From Hoyosella altamirensis (GTDB lineage Bacteria > Actinomycetota > Actinomycetes > Mycobacteriales > Mycobacteriaceae): a stretch of 64,000 nucleotides of DNA. A program made the translations under genes and the position numbers. Below are positions 55,226 to 64,000 of the stretch, in pieces. The first letter of the stretch is position 1, and each line of letters starts with the position of its first letter. The notes beneath the pieces were generated by a model. That model made no database searches and had not been told where the DNA came from. It worked only from the letters and a program-made list of their open reading frames with translations. The stretch covers positions 434,001 through 498,000 of the forward strand of contig NZ_JACHWS010000002.1 of the NCBI RefSeq assembly GCF_014191505.1. The letters run 5' to 3'.

Positions 55226-55256
55226 AAACCCCAGGCCACTAATTGACCTGGGGTTT
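55226..55256 (-). terminator. terminator after tRNA-Thr
   Basis: AAACCCCAGG pairs with CCTGGGGTTT; on the minus strand it starts 5 bp after the tRNA and is followed by TTTTTG. Confidence 0.75.
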
Positions 55257-55261
55257 ATCTG

Positions 55262-55334
55262 AGCCGCCTAGGGGAATCGAACCCCTGACCTTTTCATTAC
55301 GAGTGAAGCGCTCTACCGACTGAGCTAAGGCGGC
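55262..55334 (-). tRNA. tRNA-Thr (anticodon CGT)
   Basis: Read on the minus strand the 73 bases fold as a cloverleaf: acceptor GCCGCCT/AGGCGGC, D-arm TAGCTCAGTCGGTAGAGC, anticodon loop CTCGTAA with anticodon CGT (reads ACG, Thr), T-arm GGGGTTCGATTCCCC. No CCA is encoded. It lies upstream of a T-rich terminator and next to holB. Confidence 0.95.
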
Positions 55335-55414
55335 AACACTCTTCGCGCTGCCGTGGCAACACATGAGCGATACGCAGTCTAGCGGGCCCAGTGCGGGTTT
55401 GAAAAACCGCCCGG

Positions 55415-56608
55415 TTAACCGGCGCGCATCTGCGCGCTCAACTCGGCCAGCATCGCGGTGATCGCCAGCTCAGGCTTGACGTTCGTGTCGAGCGCTTCCC
55501 GGCATTCGAGGATCGCGTCGATGCTGCGCAGCAGCGCTTCAGGGCGGCAGTCCCGGGCGATCTTCTGCGCAGTGTCAGCGACGTCTGGATGTGTGGCAGG
55601 GACGTTCGCGGCGAACGAGAAGGCGAGCGCGTCACGGTAGAGACCCGCCAGATCCATCAAGGCCCGGTCGAATGCGTCGCGCGCGGTTCGGGTGGCGCGC
55701 GATTTTTGCCGACGTTCAAGTTCCTTGAGTGCTCCGGTGGCTCCACGGAGCGCCCCTGCTGTCCCTCTGCCAGTACCACCGGCGCCGAGTGCGGTTTTCA
55801 GTTCGTCAGTTTCTTTTTCATTGAGTTCCGCACCAACCGTTTTCGCATCGTCGGACGCAGTAGCGAGGATCTCGTCGGCAGCGTTGATCGCGGCTGCTGG
55901 GCGGGACGCCTCTCGGGCAATCGCCAGGACCTTCTCGCGGCGCTGCCGGGCCTGCGGGTCGGTGGCAAGGCGGCGGGCCCGGCCCACGTGGCCCCCACAA
56001 ACGGATGCAGCCCATCGTGCAGTCTCTGCGTCGAGCCCGTCCCGTTCACGGAGAACCGCTTCGATCGCCTCCGCTCCCGGGGTGCGGAGTACCACCAGGC
56101 GGCAGCGTGATCGGAGCGTCACGGCTATGTCTTGAGGATCTGGAGACGGCGCGCACAGCAGGAAAACGGTATGCGTAGGCGGTTCTTCCACGACTTTGAG
56201 CAGCGCGTTGGCTGCCCCCTCCGTTAGCCGGTCCGCATCTTCAATAATGACAACCTGCCATCGGCCAACGCTGGGACGCCGCGAGGCGACTTGCACGATG
56301 TTTCGCATTTCAGACACCGCGATACTCAGCCCCTCAGGGATGACCCGGCGAACGTCTGCGTGAGAACCGTGCATCACCGAGGTGCACGCCGCGCAAGCTC
56401 CGCAACCGGGCAGGCCTGGCTGCGTGCACTGGAGCGCGGCCGCAAAGCTCTGGGCCGCGACCGATCTCCCGGACCCAGGCGGACCGGTGAACAGCCAGGC
56501 GTGAGTCATGCCGGATACTGAACCCGTCCCCCGCGCGGCCTCGGCTGCGGAGATCAGTTCGGATACCACGTCTTCCTGACCCACCAGACCGCTGAACACA
56601 TTCGCCAC
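55415..56608 (-). CDS. holB: DNA polymerase III subunit delta'
   Basis: Clamp-loader AAA+ subunit, 397 residues. GPPGSGRSVAAQSFAAAL (Walker A variant GPPGSGRS), zinc-binding CTQPGLPGCGACAAC, IIEDADRLTEGAANALLKVVEEPP, and SRC sensor in LRSRCRLVVL. GTG 56608 (VANVFSGLVGQ) matches the family N-terminus; the longer reading from 56674 does not. An acidic/helical linker and C-terminal oligomerisation domain complete it. Divergent from the cyclase gene, as in M. tuberculosis Rv3644c-Rv3645. Confidence 0.93.
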   Translation of the reverse strand: MANVFSGLVGQEDVVSELISAAEAARGTGSVSGMTHAWLFTGPPGSGRSVAAQSFAAALQCTQPGLPGCGACAACTSVMHGSHADVRRVIPEGLSIAVSEMRNIVQVASRRPSVGRWQVVIIEDADRLTEGAANALLKVVEEPPTHTVFLLCAPSPDPQDIAVTLRSRCRLVVLRTPGAEAIEAVLRERDGLDAETARWAASVCGGHVGRARRLATDPQARQRREKVLAIAREASRPAAAINAADEILATASDDAKTVGAELNEKETDELKTALGAGGTGRGTAGALRGATGALKELERRQKSRATRTARDAFDRALMDLAGLYRDALAFSFAANVPATHPDVADTAQKIARDCRPEALLRSIDAILECREALDTNVKPELAITAMLAELSAQMRAG

Positions 56609-56677
56609 GGCTTTGAGGTTAGCGCTGGTTGCGCGAAGAAGTCGCGTTGGCTGCCCGCGATAGGCGAAGATCATGTC

Positions 56678-58255
56678 ATGGGATTCCGGGACAGAGCGCG
56701 CGCCGCTGCTGCGTCATTCCCTCCATTGCTCACCGGCTCGTTCACCCGTCCCTGGCCGCTCTACGTGATTGGCATTCAGATCGCGAACGTGGCGGGCGCC
56801 GCATTTGTGTTCGGTTTCCTCCAGTATTTGCTTCCCGGTGACGACGCGATCCGCATCGGGGACGAAGTGGAATTCGACCAAATCAAGCCCTTCCTGGGCT
56901 ACCTTGCGATGACCGCGGTCCTGGCCAGTGGCGTCGCCTGGCTGCTTGCACGCCCCGTGATCGTCTGGCAATCCGCGCCTCAAACTGGCGCGAATGGACA
57001 TGCGGCACGCAATCGCGCGCTACGGATCCCCCCATTGCTGGCGTGGGCGCTCGCGGCCTTCTGGACGATCGGCGGCATCATCTTCGTGGCCTCCACCGCA
57101 GACTCCGTGCAGTTCGCCGTCATCACGTCGCTCACGGTTGCTATTGGTGCAGGCACGGCGTGCGCAATCGGGTACCTCTTTGCTGAACGCGTATTGCGGC
57201 CGGTTCACGCCGACGCTATCGCCTCAGGTGATGCGAGCCTGCGTAAGCCGCCCAGTGTGTCCTCGCGCCTTCGCGTTGGCTGGTCAGTGACAGTCCTGGT
57301 GCCCGTTTCAGGAATTGTGGTGGTAGCGACCGCCGCGCTCACTGGAAGTCTCAGATCGTCAGCCGAGGCGGTCCTGTCCTCGATCCTGATCCTCAGCGCT
57401 GGGCTTCTCGTCGGCAGCTTGGCGGTCACCAAGCTGACCGCTGGTGCGATCTCAGACCCCATCAACCAGCTCCGCGCCGCACTCAAACGAGTGCAAGCAG
57501 GCGATTACAGCACGCCTGTCCATATCTACGACGCCACGGAACTCGGGCAACTTCAAGCCGGGTTCAACGAGATGGTGACAGCGATCGAAGAACGTGAAGA
57601 GTTGCGGGATCTGTTCGGGCGGTATGTAGGGATTGACGTCGCACGTCGCGCACTGAGCGACGGCGTCGCACTTGGTGGCGAGGAACGTTTTGTCGCTGTA
57701 CTTTTCGTCGACCTCACTGGTTCGACGAACCTCGCGATGCAGCAGCCCCCAGCGAAGATCGTCACGCTCCTCAACAACTTCTTCCATGTAGTGGTCGAGG
57801 CGGTCGACCGGCATGACGGCCTCGTCAACAAGTTTCTGGGCGATGCAGCGATGGCGGTTTTTGGTGCACCACTAGAACATTCAGACCCTGCCGGTGCGGC
57901 ACTCGCGGCCGCACGAGAACTCGCGCAACGCCTCCCGTACATTCTGCGCACCGGCCCCGGCGACGATGCTGTCGGTTTCGGTATCGGAGTCGCGGCGGGC
58001 AGCACGGTCGCGGGCAATGTCGGAGCAGCCCACCGGCTTGAATACACAGTTATTGGCGACCCGGTGAATGAGGCTGCACGCATCACCGAGCTAGCCAAGG
58101 ATGAACCCGGCTGCGTCCTTGCGTCTGCCACGTCGGTCTCCCGTGCGCATCCAGACGAGGCGCAGCGCTGGCAGATCGTTCGGGCCGAGGTGCTCAGGGG
58201 CCGAGGCGTACCCACTGACTTAGCAGCGCCGACGCTTCCTCTTAATCAGTCATAA
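56678..58255 (+). CDS. membrane adenylate cyclase, class III (Rv3645-like)
   Basis: 525 residues: about six transmembrane helices (first half), a HAMP domain after the last helix (AGAISDPINQLRAALKRVQAGDYSTPV), and a class III cyclase domain. Catalytic residues: metal-binding Asp in VLFVDLTGST and in VNKFLGDAAMAVFGAP, the adenine/transition-state region in RLEYTVIGDPVNEAARIT. In M. tuberculosis the ortholog is a major cAMP source affecting fatty-acid use and drug tolerance. Divergent from holB. Confidence 0.95.
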   Translation: MGFRDRARAAAASFPPLLTGSFTRPWPLYVIGIQIANVAGAAFVFGFLQYLLPGDDAIRIGDEVEFDQIKPFLGYLAMTAVLASGVAWLLARPVIVWQSAPQTGANGHAARNRALRIPPLLAWALAAFWTIGGIIFVASTADSVQFAVITSLTVAIGAGTACAIGYLFAERVLRPVHADAIASGDASLRKPPSVSSRLRVGWSVTVLVPVSGIVVVATAALTGSLRSSAEAVLSSILILSAGLLVGSLAVTKLTAGAISDPINQLRAALKRVQAGDYSTPVHIYDATELGQLQAGFNEMVTAIEEREELRDLFGRYVGIDVARRALSDGVALGGEERFVAVLFVDLTGSTNLAMQQPPAKIVTLLNNFFHVVVEAVDRHDGLVNKFLGDAAMAVFGAPLEHSDPAGAALAAARELAQRLPYILRTGPGDDAVGFGIGVAAGSTVAGNVGAAHRLEYTVIGDPVNEAARITELAKDEPGCVLASATSVSRAHPDEAQRWQIVRAEVLRGRGVPTDLAAPTLPLNQS

Positions 58256-58368
58256 ACAGGCGCAACTAGTCATATCCCCACTGGGTTTTGCGGCCAATCC
58301 ACACGGTAACGGCCAAAATGGGCGGCCTTTGCTGTGATACCCCAGAAAAAATACCCTCCTTGTGACAC

Positions 58369-58397
58369 TTGACATACCACACAAACGGGCGTAAAAC
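58369..58397 (+). promoter_or_regulatory. promoter and candidate FruR sites of the fructose operon
   Basis: TTGACA (58369-58374), a 17-nt spacer, TAAAAC (58392-58397). Two similar elements, CACACAAACGGGC inside the spacer and CACACACGAACGG about 30 bp downstream, may be FruR binding repeats. Confidence 0.55.
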
Positions 58398-58431
58398 AGA
58401 TATATACACACACGAACGGCAGGACGACCAC

Positions 58432-59193
58432 ATGTTTGCGGAAGAGCGACACCAACGCATCGTCGAACTCACCCGAACCAACGGGCGAGTTGACGCCAGC
58501 GAGCTTGCGAGCACATTCGGCGTCTCCATTGAGACGATCCGGCGAGACCTCGCCACGCTCGAGCGCCGCGGCCTCATCAAGAAGGTCCACGGCGGCGCAA
58601 TGCCCCTCGATTACCTCGGCGGAGAGCCGGCGCTCGCAGTACGCGACACGGTCATGACTGGCGAGAAGGAGCGCATCGTCAAAACCGCCTTCGCGGAAAT
58701 CCCCAACGAAGGCTCAGTCCTCATTGATGCCGGGACGACAACGTCACGATTAGCCGAAATCTGGCCGAGCGACCGTGACCTTACGGTTGTCACCAATGCA
58801 CTGCCCATCGCCAGCGCGCTCGCCTTCCGGCCGCGCACGACAGTGCTGATGACCGGCGGGAAAGTGCGCGGGAAAACACTCGCGACGGTCGACGACTGGG
58901 CACTGCAAGCACTCGCCAGCACGTACGTTGACGTTGCCTTCATCGGCGCCAACGGGATCTCCGCTGAGCGTGGGCTGACCACTCCCGACATCGGTGAAGC
59001 GGCAGCAAAGCGCGCAATGATCGGTGCCGCGCGCCGTGTTGTCGTCCTTGCTGATCACACGAAGTTCGGCAACGACTGTCTCTCCCGGTTCGCCGACCTC
59101 TCCGCAGTCGACCTCATCATCACCGACACCGGCCTCGACCACAGAATCGCAACCGAGATCGAAGCCGCCGGCCCCAAGGTAGTCCGCGCATGA
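58432..59193 (+). CDS. fruR: DeoR/GlpR-family regulator of the fructose operon
   Basis: 253 residues: N-terminal DeoR helix-turn-helix (ERHQRIVELTRTNGRVDASELASTFGVSIETIRRDLATLERRGLIKKVHGGA) and C-terminal sugar-phosphate-sensing DeoRC domain (LIDAGTTTSRLAE, DVAFIGANGIS, ADHTKFG). ATG 58432 is preferred over an upstream start that would lie inside the promoter. Overlaps fruK by 4 nt. Confidence 0.93.
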   Translation: MFAEERHQRIVELTRTNGRVDASELASTFGVSIETIRRDLATLERRGLIKKVHGGAMPLDYLGGEPALAVRDTVMTGEKERIVKTAFAEIPNEGSVLIDAGTTTSRLAEIWPSDRDLTVVTNALPIASALAFRPRTTVLMTGGKVRGKTLATVDDWALQALASTYVDVAFIGANGISAERGLTTPDIGEAAAKRAMIGAARRVVVLADHTKFGNDCLSRFADLSAVDLIITDTGLDHRIATEIEAAGPKVVRA

Positions 59194-60137
59194 TCATCAC
59201 CATTACCGCGAATCCCAGTCTTGACCGGACCGTCGAGGTAGCTGTGTTGCAGCGCGGAGAAGTCCAGCGCGTCACCAATACTCACGTCCACGCCGGAGGC
59301 AAGGGTGTAAACATTTCGCGCGCCCTCGTCACCCACGGCACAGACACCGCAGCGGTCCTCTTTGTCGGCGGTACGGCTGGTGACGAACTCGCTTCGCTGC
59401 TGCGCCGTGAAGCAGTGCCCACCGTCCCCGTCACGATCAGCAGTGACATCCGGAGCAACATCACCATCGCTGAAGCTGACGGCACCACCACCAAGCTCAA
59501 CGCCGCGGGACCACTTCTTTCGGCGAGCGACGTAGAGCATCTCGTCAGGGCTGCGACGAGTGTCATCAGTTCCGGCGCCGACTGGATCGCCGGATGTGGC
59601 AGCCTCCCACCGGGCGCACCGACTGATTTCTACGCACAGCTCATCGAACACGCCCACCAGCACGGGGCCCAGGTGGCGATCGACTCCAGCGGCAAAGCTC
59701 TCGAGGCGAGCCTCTCCGCCGGACCCGACGTCATCAAGCCAAACCTCGAAGAGCTCGCTGAATGCGCTCGCCGCGATATCACCACCATCGGTGACGCCAT
59801 CGAAGCGGCCCACGTTCTCCGGGCACGCGGGGCCCGGACCGTCCTCGCCACCCTCGGCGCAGCAGGGGTCCTGCTCGTCGACGACACAGAGGAACTGCAC
59901 GCGGCAGCAGAACTGCCCGGCCCAGTGCTCAGCACCGTCGGTGCAGGAGACGCCACCCTCGCCGGGTTCCTGGCAGGTGGCGCAGCGGGCGCAGAAGCGC
60001 TCCGTGAAGCAGTCGCATGGGGCACAACCGCAGTGACGCTGCCCGGAACCCGCATGCCCACACCAGAAGACCTCAAACAGGTCACTGTCACCATCACCCA
60101 ACCGAAGCACGGCACCGTGCTCACAGAGCGGAGCTAA
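59190..60137 (+). CDS. fruK: 1-phosphofructokinase
   Basis: PfkB-family kinase converting fructose-1-phosphate to fructose-1,6-bisphosphate. 315 residues: NPSLDRTVEV start, AGGKGVNISRAL, and the catalytic STVGAGDATLAGFLAG with Asp as base. GTGATG-type 4-nt overlap with fruR and 2-bp gap to the EIIA gene. Confidence 0.96.
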   Translation: MIITITANPSLDRTVEVAVLQRGEVQRVTNTHVHAGGKGVNISRALVTHGTDTAAVLFVGGTAGDELASLLRREAVPTVPVTISSDIRSNITIAEADGTTTKLNAAGPLLSASDVEHLVRAATSVISSGADWIAGCGSLPPGAPTDFYAQLIEHAHQHGAQVAIDSSGKALEASLSAGPDVIKPNLEELAECARRDITTIGDAIEAAHVLRARGARTVLATLGAAGVLLVDDTEELHAAAELPGPVLSTVGAGDATLAGFLAGGAAGAEALREAVAWGTTAVTLPGTRMPTPEDLKQVTVTITQPKHGTVLTERS

Positions 60138-60139
60138 CA

Positions 60140-60592
60140 ATGTCAGAACTCATCACCACGGCACTCGTCGACCTGGACCTGCAGGGTTCGGAGCGCGGCG
60201 AAGCGACAGCGAACCTGGTCGCCCGACTTGCCGCAGAAGGCCGCGTCACTGACGAGTCAGGGTTCATGACCGCGATTCGCGACCGTGAAGCACAGATGCC
60301 AACCGGAATCGAAGGCGGCATTGGCATCCCGCACGCTCGATCCGAATACGTCACCGAGCCGACACTTGCGTTCGGACGCAGCACCAATGGTGTCGACTTC
60401 GGATCCGCGGACGGCCCCGCCGACCTCATCTTCCTCATCGCCGCTCCAGACGGCGGGGGAAGTGAACACATGAAAATTCTCGCCTCTCTCGCCCGCCGCC
60501 TCGTCCGCGAATCGTTCCGGTCCGCGCTGCGCGGAGCATCCACCCCACAAGACGTCGTAGACCTCGTCAACAAGGAAGTACTCGGACGATGA
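60140..60592 (+). CDS. fructose PTS EIIA component
   Basis: 150 residues from ATG 60140. PTS EIIA type-2 domain: phosphoryl-accepting His in GIGIPHARSEYV, with DREAQMPTGIEGG before it. Free-standing EIIA, not fused to HPr as in E. coli FruB. Overlaps the next gene by 4 nt. Confidence 0.95.
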   Translation: MSELITTALVDLDLQGSERGEATANLVARLAAEGRVTDESGFMTAIRDREAQMPTGIEGGIGIPHARSEYVTEPTLAFGRSTNGVDFGSADGPADLIFLIAAPDGGGSEHMKILASLARRLVRESFRSALRGASTPQDVVDLVNKEVLGR

Positions 60593-62067
60593 AGAAACTC
60601 AAGCTCGTCGCTGTGACGTCGTGCCCCACGGGCATCGCGCACACCTACATGGCGGCCGAATCACTCGAGCAGGCGGCTGAGGCCGCCGGGCACGAAATGC
60701 GTGTCGAAACGCAGGGTGCCGCAGGCGCCGAACGCCTTTCTGACGCAGAAATCGCTGAAGCGGATGCAGTCATCTTCGCGGCAGACGTGGAAGTGCGGGA
60801 GAAGGAGCGCTTCGCGGGCAAACCCACCATCCGTGGCGGCGTGAAGCGCGGAATCAACGACGCGGCCGGAATGGTCGCCGAAGCGGTGGCGGCGGCCGAG
60901 AACGCCCCCGCAGCGGGCGCTGCTCCCGCGGCGGTCTCCGCACCGGCCACGCCACAGAAGGCCCCCGGTTTCGGCACGCAGCTGCGGCAGTGGCTGATGA
61001 CCGGTGTCTCCTACATGATTCCGTTCGTGGCAGCTGGCGGCATTCTGATCGCCCTCGCGTTCATGATCGGCGGCGCGCAGATCGCCGCTATCGTCGACGG
61101 CGGCGTGTACGAAGGTGTCGAGTACGCCGGAATCACCGACCTTTCGGCGATCCTCGCTGAAGCCGGAATCGCTGGTGTCATGTTCAAGATCGGCGCAACA
61201 GCGTTCTCCATGCTGGTCGCAGTTCTCGCTGGCTACATCGCCTATGCGATGGCAGATCGTGTGGGCCTCGCCGCTGGTATCGTCGGCGGCCTCTTGGCAG
61301 TCGCCATCGGTGCGGGCTTCCTCGGTGGCCTCGTCGCCGGTCTCCTCGCCGGCGCGATCGTCATGTGGCTTAAGAAAATCAAGGCTCCACGCGGACTCGA
61401 CAGCTTGATGCCGATCCTCGTGATCCCCCTGCTCTCCGTCTTCGCGATCGGTTTCCTGATGCTGGTCGTCATCGGCGGCCCGATCGCCGCCGTCCAGACC
61501 GGCCTCACCGACTGGCTGCAAGGACTAACCGGAGCCAACGCGCTCGCGCTCGGCGCACTTCTCGGCGCGATGATGGGCTTCGACCTCGGCGGCCCTGTGA
61601 ACAAGGTCGCGTATTTGTTCGGCACCGGCGCTCTTGTCTCTGACAACCTGACCGTGATGGCCGCCGTCATGGCCGCTGGTATGGTTCCTCCTCTCGGACT
61701 CGCGCTCGCCACCGTCGTACGTAAGAAGCTGTTCAGCGATGCTGAGCGGCAAGCCGGCAAGGCTGCTTGGGTGCTCGGCGCCTCATTCATCACCGAAGGC
61801 GCTATCCCCTTCGCGGCGGCTGATCCATTCCGTGTCATCGCCTCGACCATCGCGGGCGGAGCAACCGCCGGGGCCCTGTCGATGGCATTCGGATCAACTC
61901 TCCGTGCACCGCACGGCGGCATCTGGGTTATCGGTCTCATCGGCAACCCGCTCGGATACCTCATCGCAATCATTGTCGGAAGCCTCGTTACCTGCGCCGT
62001 CGTCATCGGCTTGAAGCAGCTCACTCGCACCGCCACCGTGCCACAACCGACGCCTGTCGCTGCTTGA
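60589..62067 (+). CDS. fruA: fructose PTS EIIBC component
   Basis: 492 residues: EIIB with phospho-Cys12 (AVTSCPTGIAHTYM), an Ala/Pro linker (about residues 100-125), and a EIIC channel with about nine transmembrane segments (GVSYMIPFVAAGGILIALAF, GFLGGLVAGLLAGAIVMWL, GPVNKVAYLFGTGAL). Transports and phosphorylates fructose to fructose-1-phosphate, the FruK substrate. Confidence 0.97.
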   Translation: MKKLKLVAVTSCPTGIAHTYMAAESLEQAAEAAGHEMRVETQGAAGAERLSDAEIAEADAVIFAADVEVREKERFAGKPTIRGGVKRGINDAAGMVAEAVAAAENAPAAGAAPAAVSAPATPQKAPGFGTQLRQWLMTGVSYMIPFVAAGGILIALAFMIGGAQIAAIVDGGVYEGVEYAGITDLSAILAEAGIAGVMFKIGATAFSMLVAVLAGYIAYAMADRVGLAAGIVGGLLAVAIGAGFLGGLVAGLLAGAIVMWLKKIKAPRGLDSLMPILVIPLLSVFAIGFLMLVVIGGPIAAVQTGLTDWLQGLTGANALALGALLGAMMGFDLGGPVNKVAYLFGTGALVSDNLTVMAAVMAAGMVPPLGLALATVVRKKLFSDAERQAGKAAWVLGASFITEGAIPFAAADPFRVIASTIAGGATAGALSMAFGSTLRAPHGGIWVIGLIGNPLGYLIAIIVGSLVTCAVVIGLKQLTRTATVPQPTPVAA

Positions 62068-62120
62068 GCCGCACCACCACCCCAATCACTCTCATCAGTA
62101 TCAATCTCGAAGGAAAAGCC

Positions 62121-62393
62121 ATGCCAGAACGTTCCGTAGTCGTCGGATCCACCGTCGGACTCCACGCCCGTCCCGCAGCCCTGCTGGTCCAGTCCGCTGC
62201 GAGCCAGACAGTTCCCGTATCGATCGCCAAGAAGGACGGCGACTTCGTTGACGCCCGAAGCATCCTCATGGTCATCGGACTCGATGCCCGCGGTGGAGAC
62301 GAAGTCGTTCTCCGTGCAGAGGGTGACGGAGCGGATGCCGCACTTGAGGCGGTCGCAGCAGTTGTCGCCGAAAACCACGACTCAGGCAAATAG
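62121..62393 (+). CDS. ptsH: phosphocarrier protein HPr
   Basis: 90 residues: phosphoryl site His15 in GSTVGLHARPAALLV and the regulatory-serine region DARSILMVIGL. AGGAAAAG lies 4-5 nt before ATG 62121. Belongs to the fructose operon. Confidence 0.96.
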   Translation: MPERSVVVGSTVGLHARPAALLVQSAASQTVPVSIAKKDGDFVDARSILMVIGLDARGGDEVVLRAEGDGADAALEAVAAVVAENHDSGK

Positions 62394-62434
62394 AACAGCC
62401 CCACCCAGAATTCATCAGCGCAGGAGTCACTCCC

Positions 62435-64000
62435 ATGGGCAACACGATTGCAGGAACACCCGTAAGCACAGGCATCGCGGTCGCACCGATCGCACGCCTT
62501 GCCCCTCCTCCGGGTCTCCCAGCGGACAGCGGGCCAGAAGCCGACATCGCTGCCGCGATTGAAAACGCGCAACGCGCACTGAACGCCGTGGCAGACGAAT
62601 TGGGTGCTCGAGCCGCCGCCACCAGCGGGCCGGCGTCGGACGTACTGTTCGCCCAGTCGATGATGCCCCGTGACCCCTCGCTGGCCATTCAGATCAAGGC
62701 GCAGCTCGAGCAAGGTAAGTCCCTCCCCCACGCGGTGACGGGGGCGTTCGGAGTATTCCGGGCCGCACTCGAAGCCGCGGGGGGTTACCTTGCAGAACGT
62801 GCTGCGGATCTCGACGACCTGAACAACCGCACGGTTGCCGAACTTCTCGGGCTTCCGATGCCTGGTATCCCCAATCCGGGTCACCCCTTCATTCTGGTCG
62901 CGTCAGACCTCGCCCCGGCTGACACAGCGATGCTGGACACCAAGCAGGTACTCGGCATTATCACCGAACTTGGTGGACCGACGAGCCACACGGCCATCCT
63001 GGCCAAGTCCCTGGGCATCCCTGCGATTGTGGCTTGCTCGGACGCTACCGCCCTCCTCGACGGCACAACCGTGCTGCTTGACGGCGCCTCGGGCAAAATC
63101 CGGATCGAGCCGTCATCCGCAGAAATCGAGGGGGCGAAGGCTCACGCCGAACAACTAGCGCGAGCGCTCGCAAAAAGCTCAGGACCAGGCAAGACAGCGG
63201 ATGGCGTTCCTGTGAAGCTGCTCGTCAACCTTGGAGCGCCGCACGAACTGGACGCGGCAGCGGCAGCTGACAGCGAAGGGGTGGGGCTGCTCCGCACCGA
63301 GTTCCTCTACCTGAGCAAGGTGACAGCTCCGACTGTCGCTGAGCAGACCGAAAGCTACGCGAAAGTCTTTGACGCATTCTCCGGACGGAAAGTCGTCGTC
63401 CGCACGCTAGACGCGGGTGCCGACAAGCCTCTGAAGTTCGTTGACCACGGTCACGAGGAGAACCCCGCCCTCGGTGTTCGTGGGCTGCGTCTGACCAAGC
63501 GGCATCCAGAGATGCTCACCGACCAACTCGCCGCGATCGCTGCGGCGGCTTCGAAAAGTGATGCTGACGTCTGGGTGATGGCACCGATGGTCGCGACGCC
63601 GCGTGAGGCCGCCGAGTTCGCTGCGGCCGCACATGAGCACGGCCTGCGTACAGCGGGCACGATGGTCGAGGTTCCTGCGGCGGCCCTGCGGGCTCACCAG
63701 GTGCTGGAGGGCTGCGACTTCGCCAGTATCGGCACCAACGATCTGGGGCAGTACACGATGGCGGCGGATCGTATGCAGGGTGAACTCGCGGAACTCCTCG
63801 ACCCGTGGCAGCCTGCGCTACTTGAACTAGTCCACCTCACCGCGCAGGCCGGGAAGGACACGGGCAAGCCCGTAGGCGTATGCGGTGAGGCTGCGAGCGA
63901 CCCGCTGCTCGCACTCGTTCTCGTCGGCCTCGGTGTGACCAGCCTGTCGATGGCGCCGAGCAGCATCCCAGCAGTTCGCGTCACACTGGCTGCACACTCG
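62435..64000 (+). CDS. ptsI: PTS enzyme I (3' end beyond window)
   Basis: First PTS phosphotransferase, taking phosphate from phosphoenolpyruvate to HPr. 522 codons in the window: HPr-binding N-domain, swivelling His185 in GGPTSHTAILAKS, PEP-binding C-domain (RTEFLY, VRTLDAGADKPL, APMVATPREA, GTNDLGQYTMAADR) and Cys in GVCGEAASDP. Nearly full length (about 560). GGAG upstream of ATG 62435. Confidence 0.97.
   Translation, partial: MGNTIAGTPVSTGIAVAPIARLAPPPGLPADSGPEADIAAAIENAQRALNAVADELGARAAATSGPASDVLFAQSMMPRDPSLAIQIKAQLEQGKSLPHAVTGAFGVFRAALEAAGGYLAERAADLDDLNNRTVAELLGLPMPGIPNPGHPFILVASDLAPADTAMLDTKQVLGIITELGGPTSHTAILAKSLGIPAIVACSDATALLDGTTVLLDGASGKIRIEPSSAEIEGAKAHAEQLARALAKSSGPGKTADGVPVKLLVNLGAPHELDAAAAADSEGVGLLRTEFLYLSKVTAPTVAEQTESYAKVFDAFSGRKVVVRTLDAGADKPLKFVDHGHEENPALGVRGLRLTKRHPEMLTDQLAAIAAAASKSDADVWVMAPMVATPREAAEFAAAAHEHGLRTAGTMVEVPAAALRAHQVLEGCDFASIGTNDLGQYTMAADRMQGELAELLDPWQPALLELVHLTAQAGKDTGKPVGVCGEAASDPLLALVLVGLGVTSLSMAPSSIPAVRVTLAAHS

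Noticed and set aside
61242-62378. 378-codon minus-strand frame opposite fruA and ptsH
   Set aside because: Shadow of two certain PTS genes; low-complexity composition.

Overview
The window is a high-GC actinobacterial chromosome segment. Lsr2, CarD, an MhuD-type haem oxygenase and a gene order that follows the Mycobacterium tuberculosis Rv3580c-Rv3628 block (recalled synteny, not searched) place it in Mycobacteriales (Rhodococcus/Hoyosella/Gordonia-like). The genus cannot be fixed by eye.

Layout: 1-8858 is a conserved core: cysS (cut by the window edge), ispF, carD, lpqE, radA, disA, a membrane protein, carbonic anhydrase and mutY. ispD, which sits between carD and ispF in mycobacteria, is absent. 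8858-11679 is an insertion sequence with perfect 17-bp terminal inverted repeats and a TA target duplication. It holds a broken DDE transposase and a 706-residue TnpB/Cas12-like RuvC nuclease, and it landed in a CTAG that was the shared stop codon of two convergent genes. 11679-17170 holds an alpha/beta hydrolase, mhuD, an LpqF-like serine hydrolase, a cobalamin riboswitch with cobalt transporter genes cbtB-cbtA, an OsmC protein and a DUF5995-like protein.

17273-22180 is clpC, lsr2 and lysS. 22248-26091 is an envelope-stress island: a six-gene Asp23/Gls24-AmaP operon facing an ECF sigma gene and its partner. The sigma gene carries a textbook ECF promoter. A rhodanese/cupin fusion follows, behind a candidate cysteine-attenuator leader peptide. 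27156-30382 is a pantothenate/CoA operon (coaX, panD, panC and a DUF2520 gene that is a ketopantoate-reductase candidate).

30695-33937 is an accessory pair inserted into the conserved block: an ATP-grasp ligase and a 664-residue protein with a possible papain-like Cys-His-Asn triad. 33974-44288 returns to the conserved block as one tightly overlapping series: two small membrane proteins, folK-folB-folP-folE, ftsH, hpt, tilS, a zinc protease and dacB, with ppa divergent.

44999-53895 is accessory: an ABC-type solute-binding lipoprotein, a leaderless marR, a Pls/PosA-type epsilon-poly-amino-acid synthetase whose eye-read specificity code is lysine-like, an M1 metallopeptidase, an MFS exporter and a GntR regulator. 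54006-58255 holds a GlsB-like stress protein, an iron-regulated bfd-bfr pair with an IdeR-like box, tRNA-Thr, DNA polymerase III delta' and an adenylate cyclase. 58432-64000 is a self-contained fructose PTS operon (fruR, fruK, EIIA, EIIBC, HPr and EI, the last cut by the window edge).

The strongest leads for undescribed biology are the DDE-element-borne TnpB-like nuclease with hairpins at its 3' end, the ATP-grasp/peptidase pair, the polycysteine leader before a rhodanese fused to a degenerate cupin, and the Asp23-ECF module.
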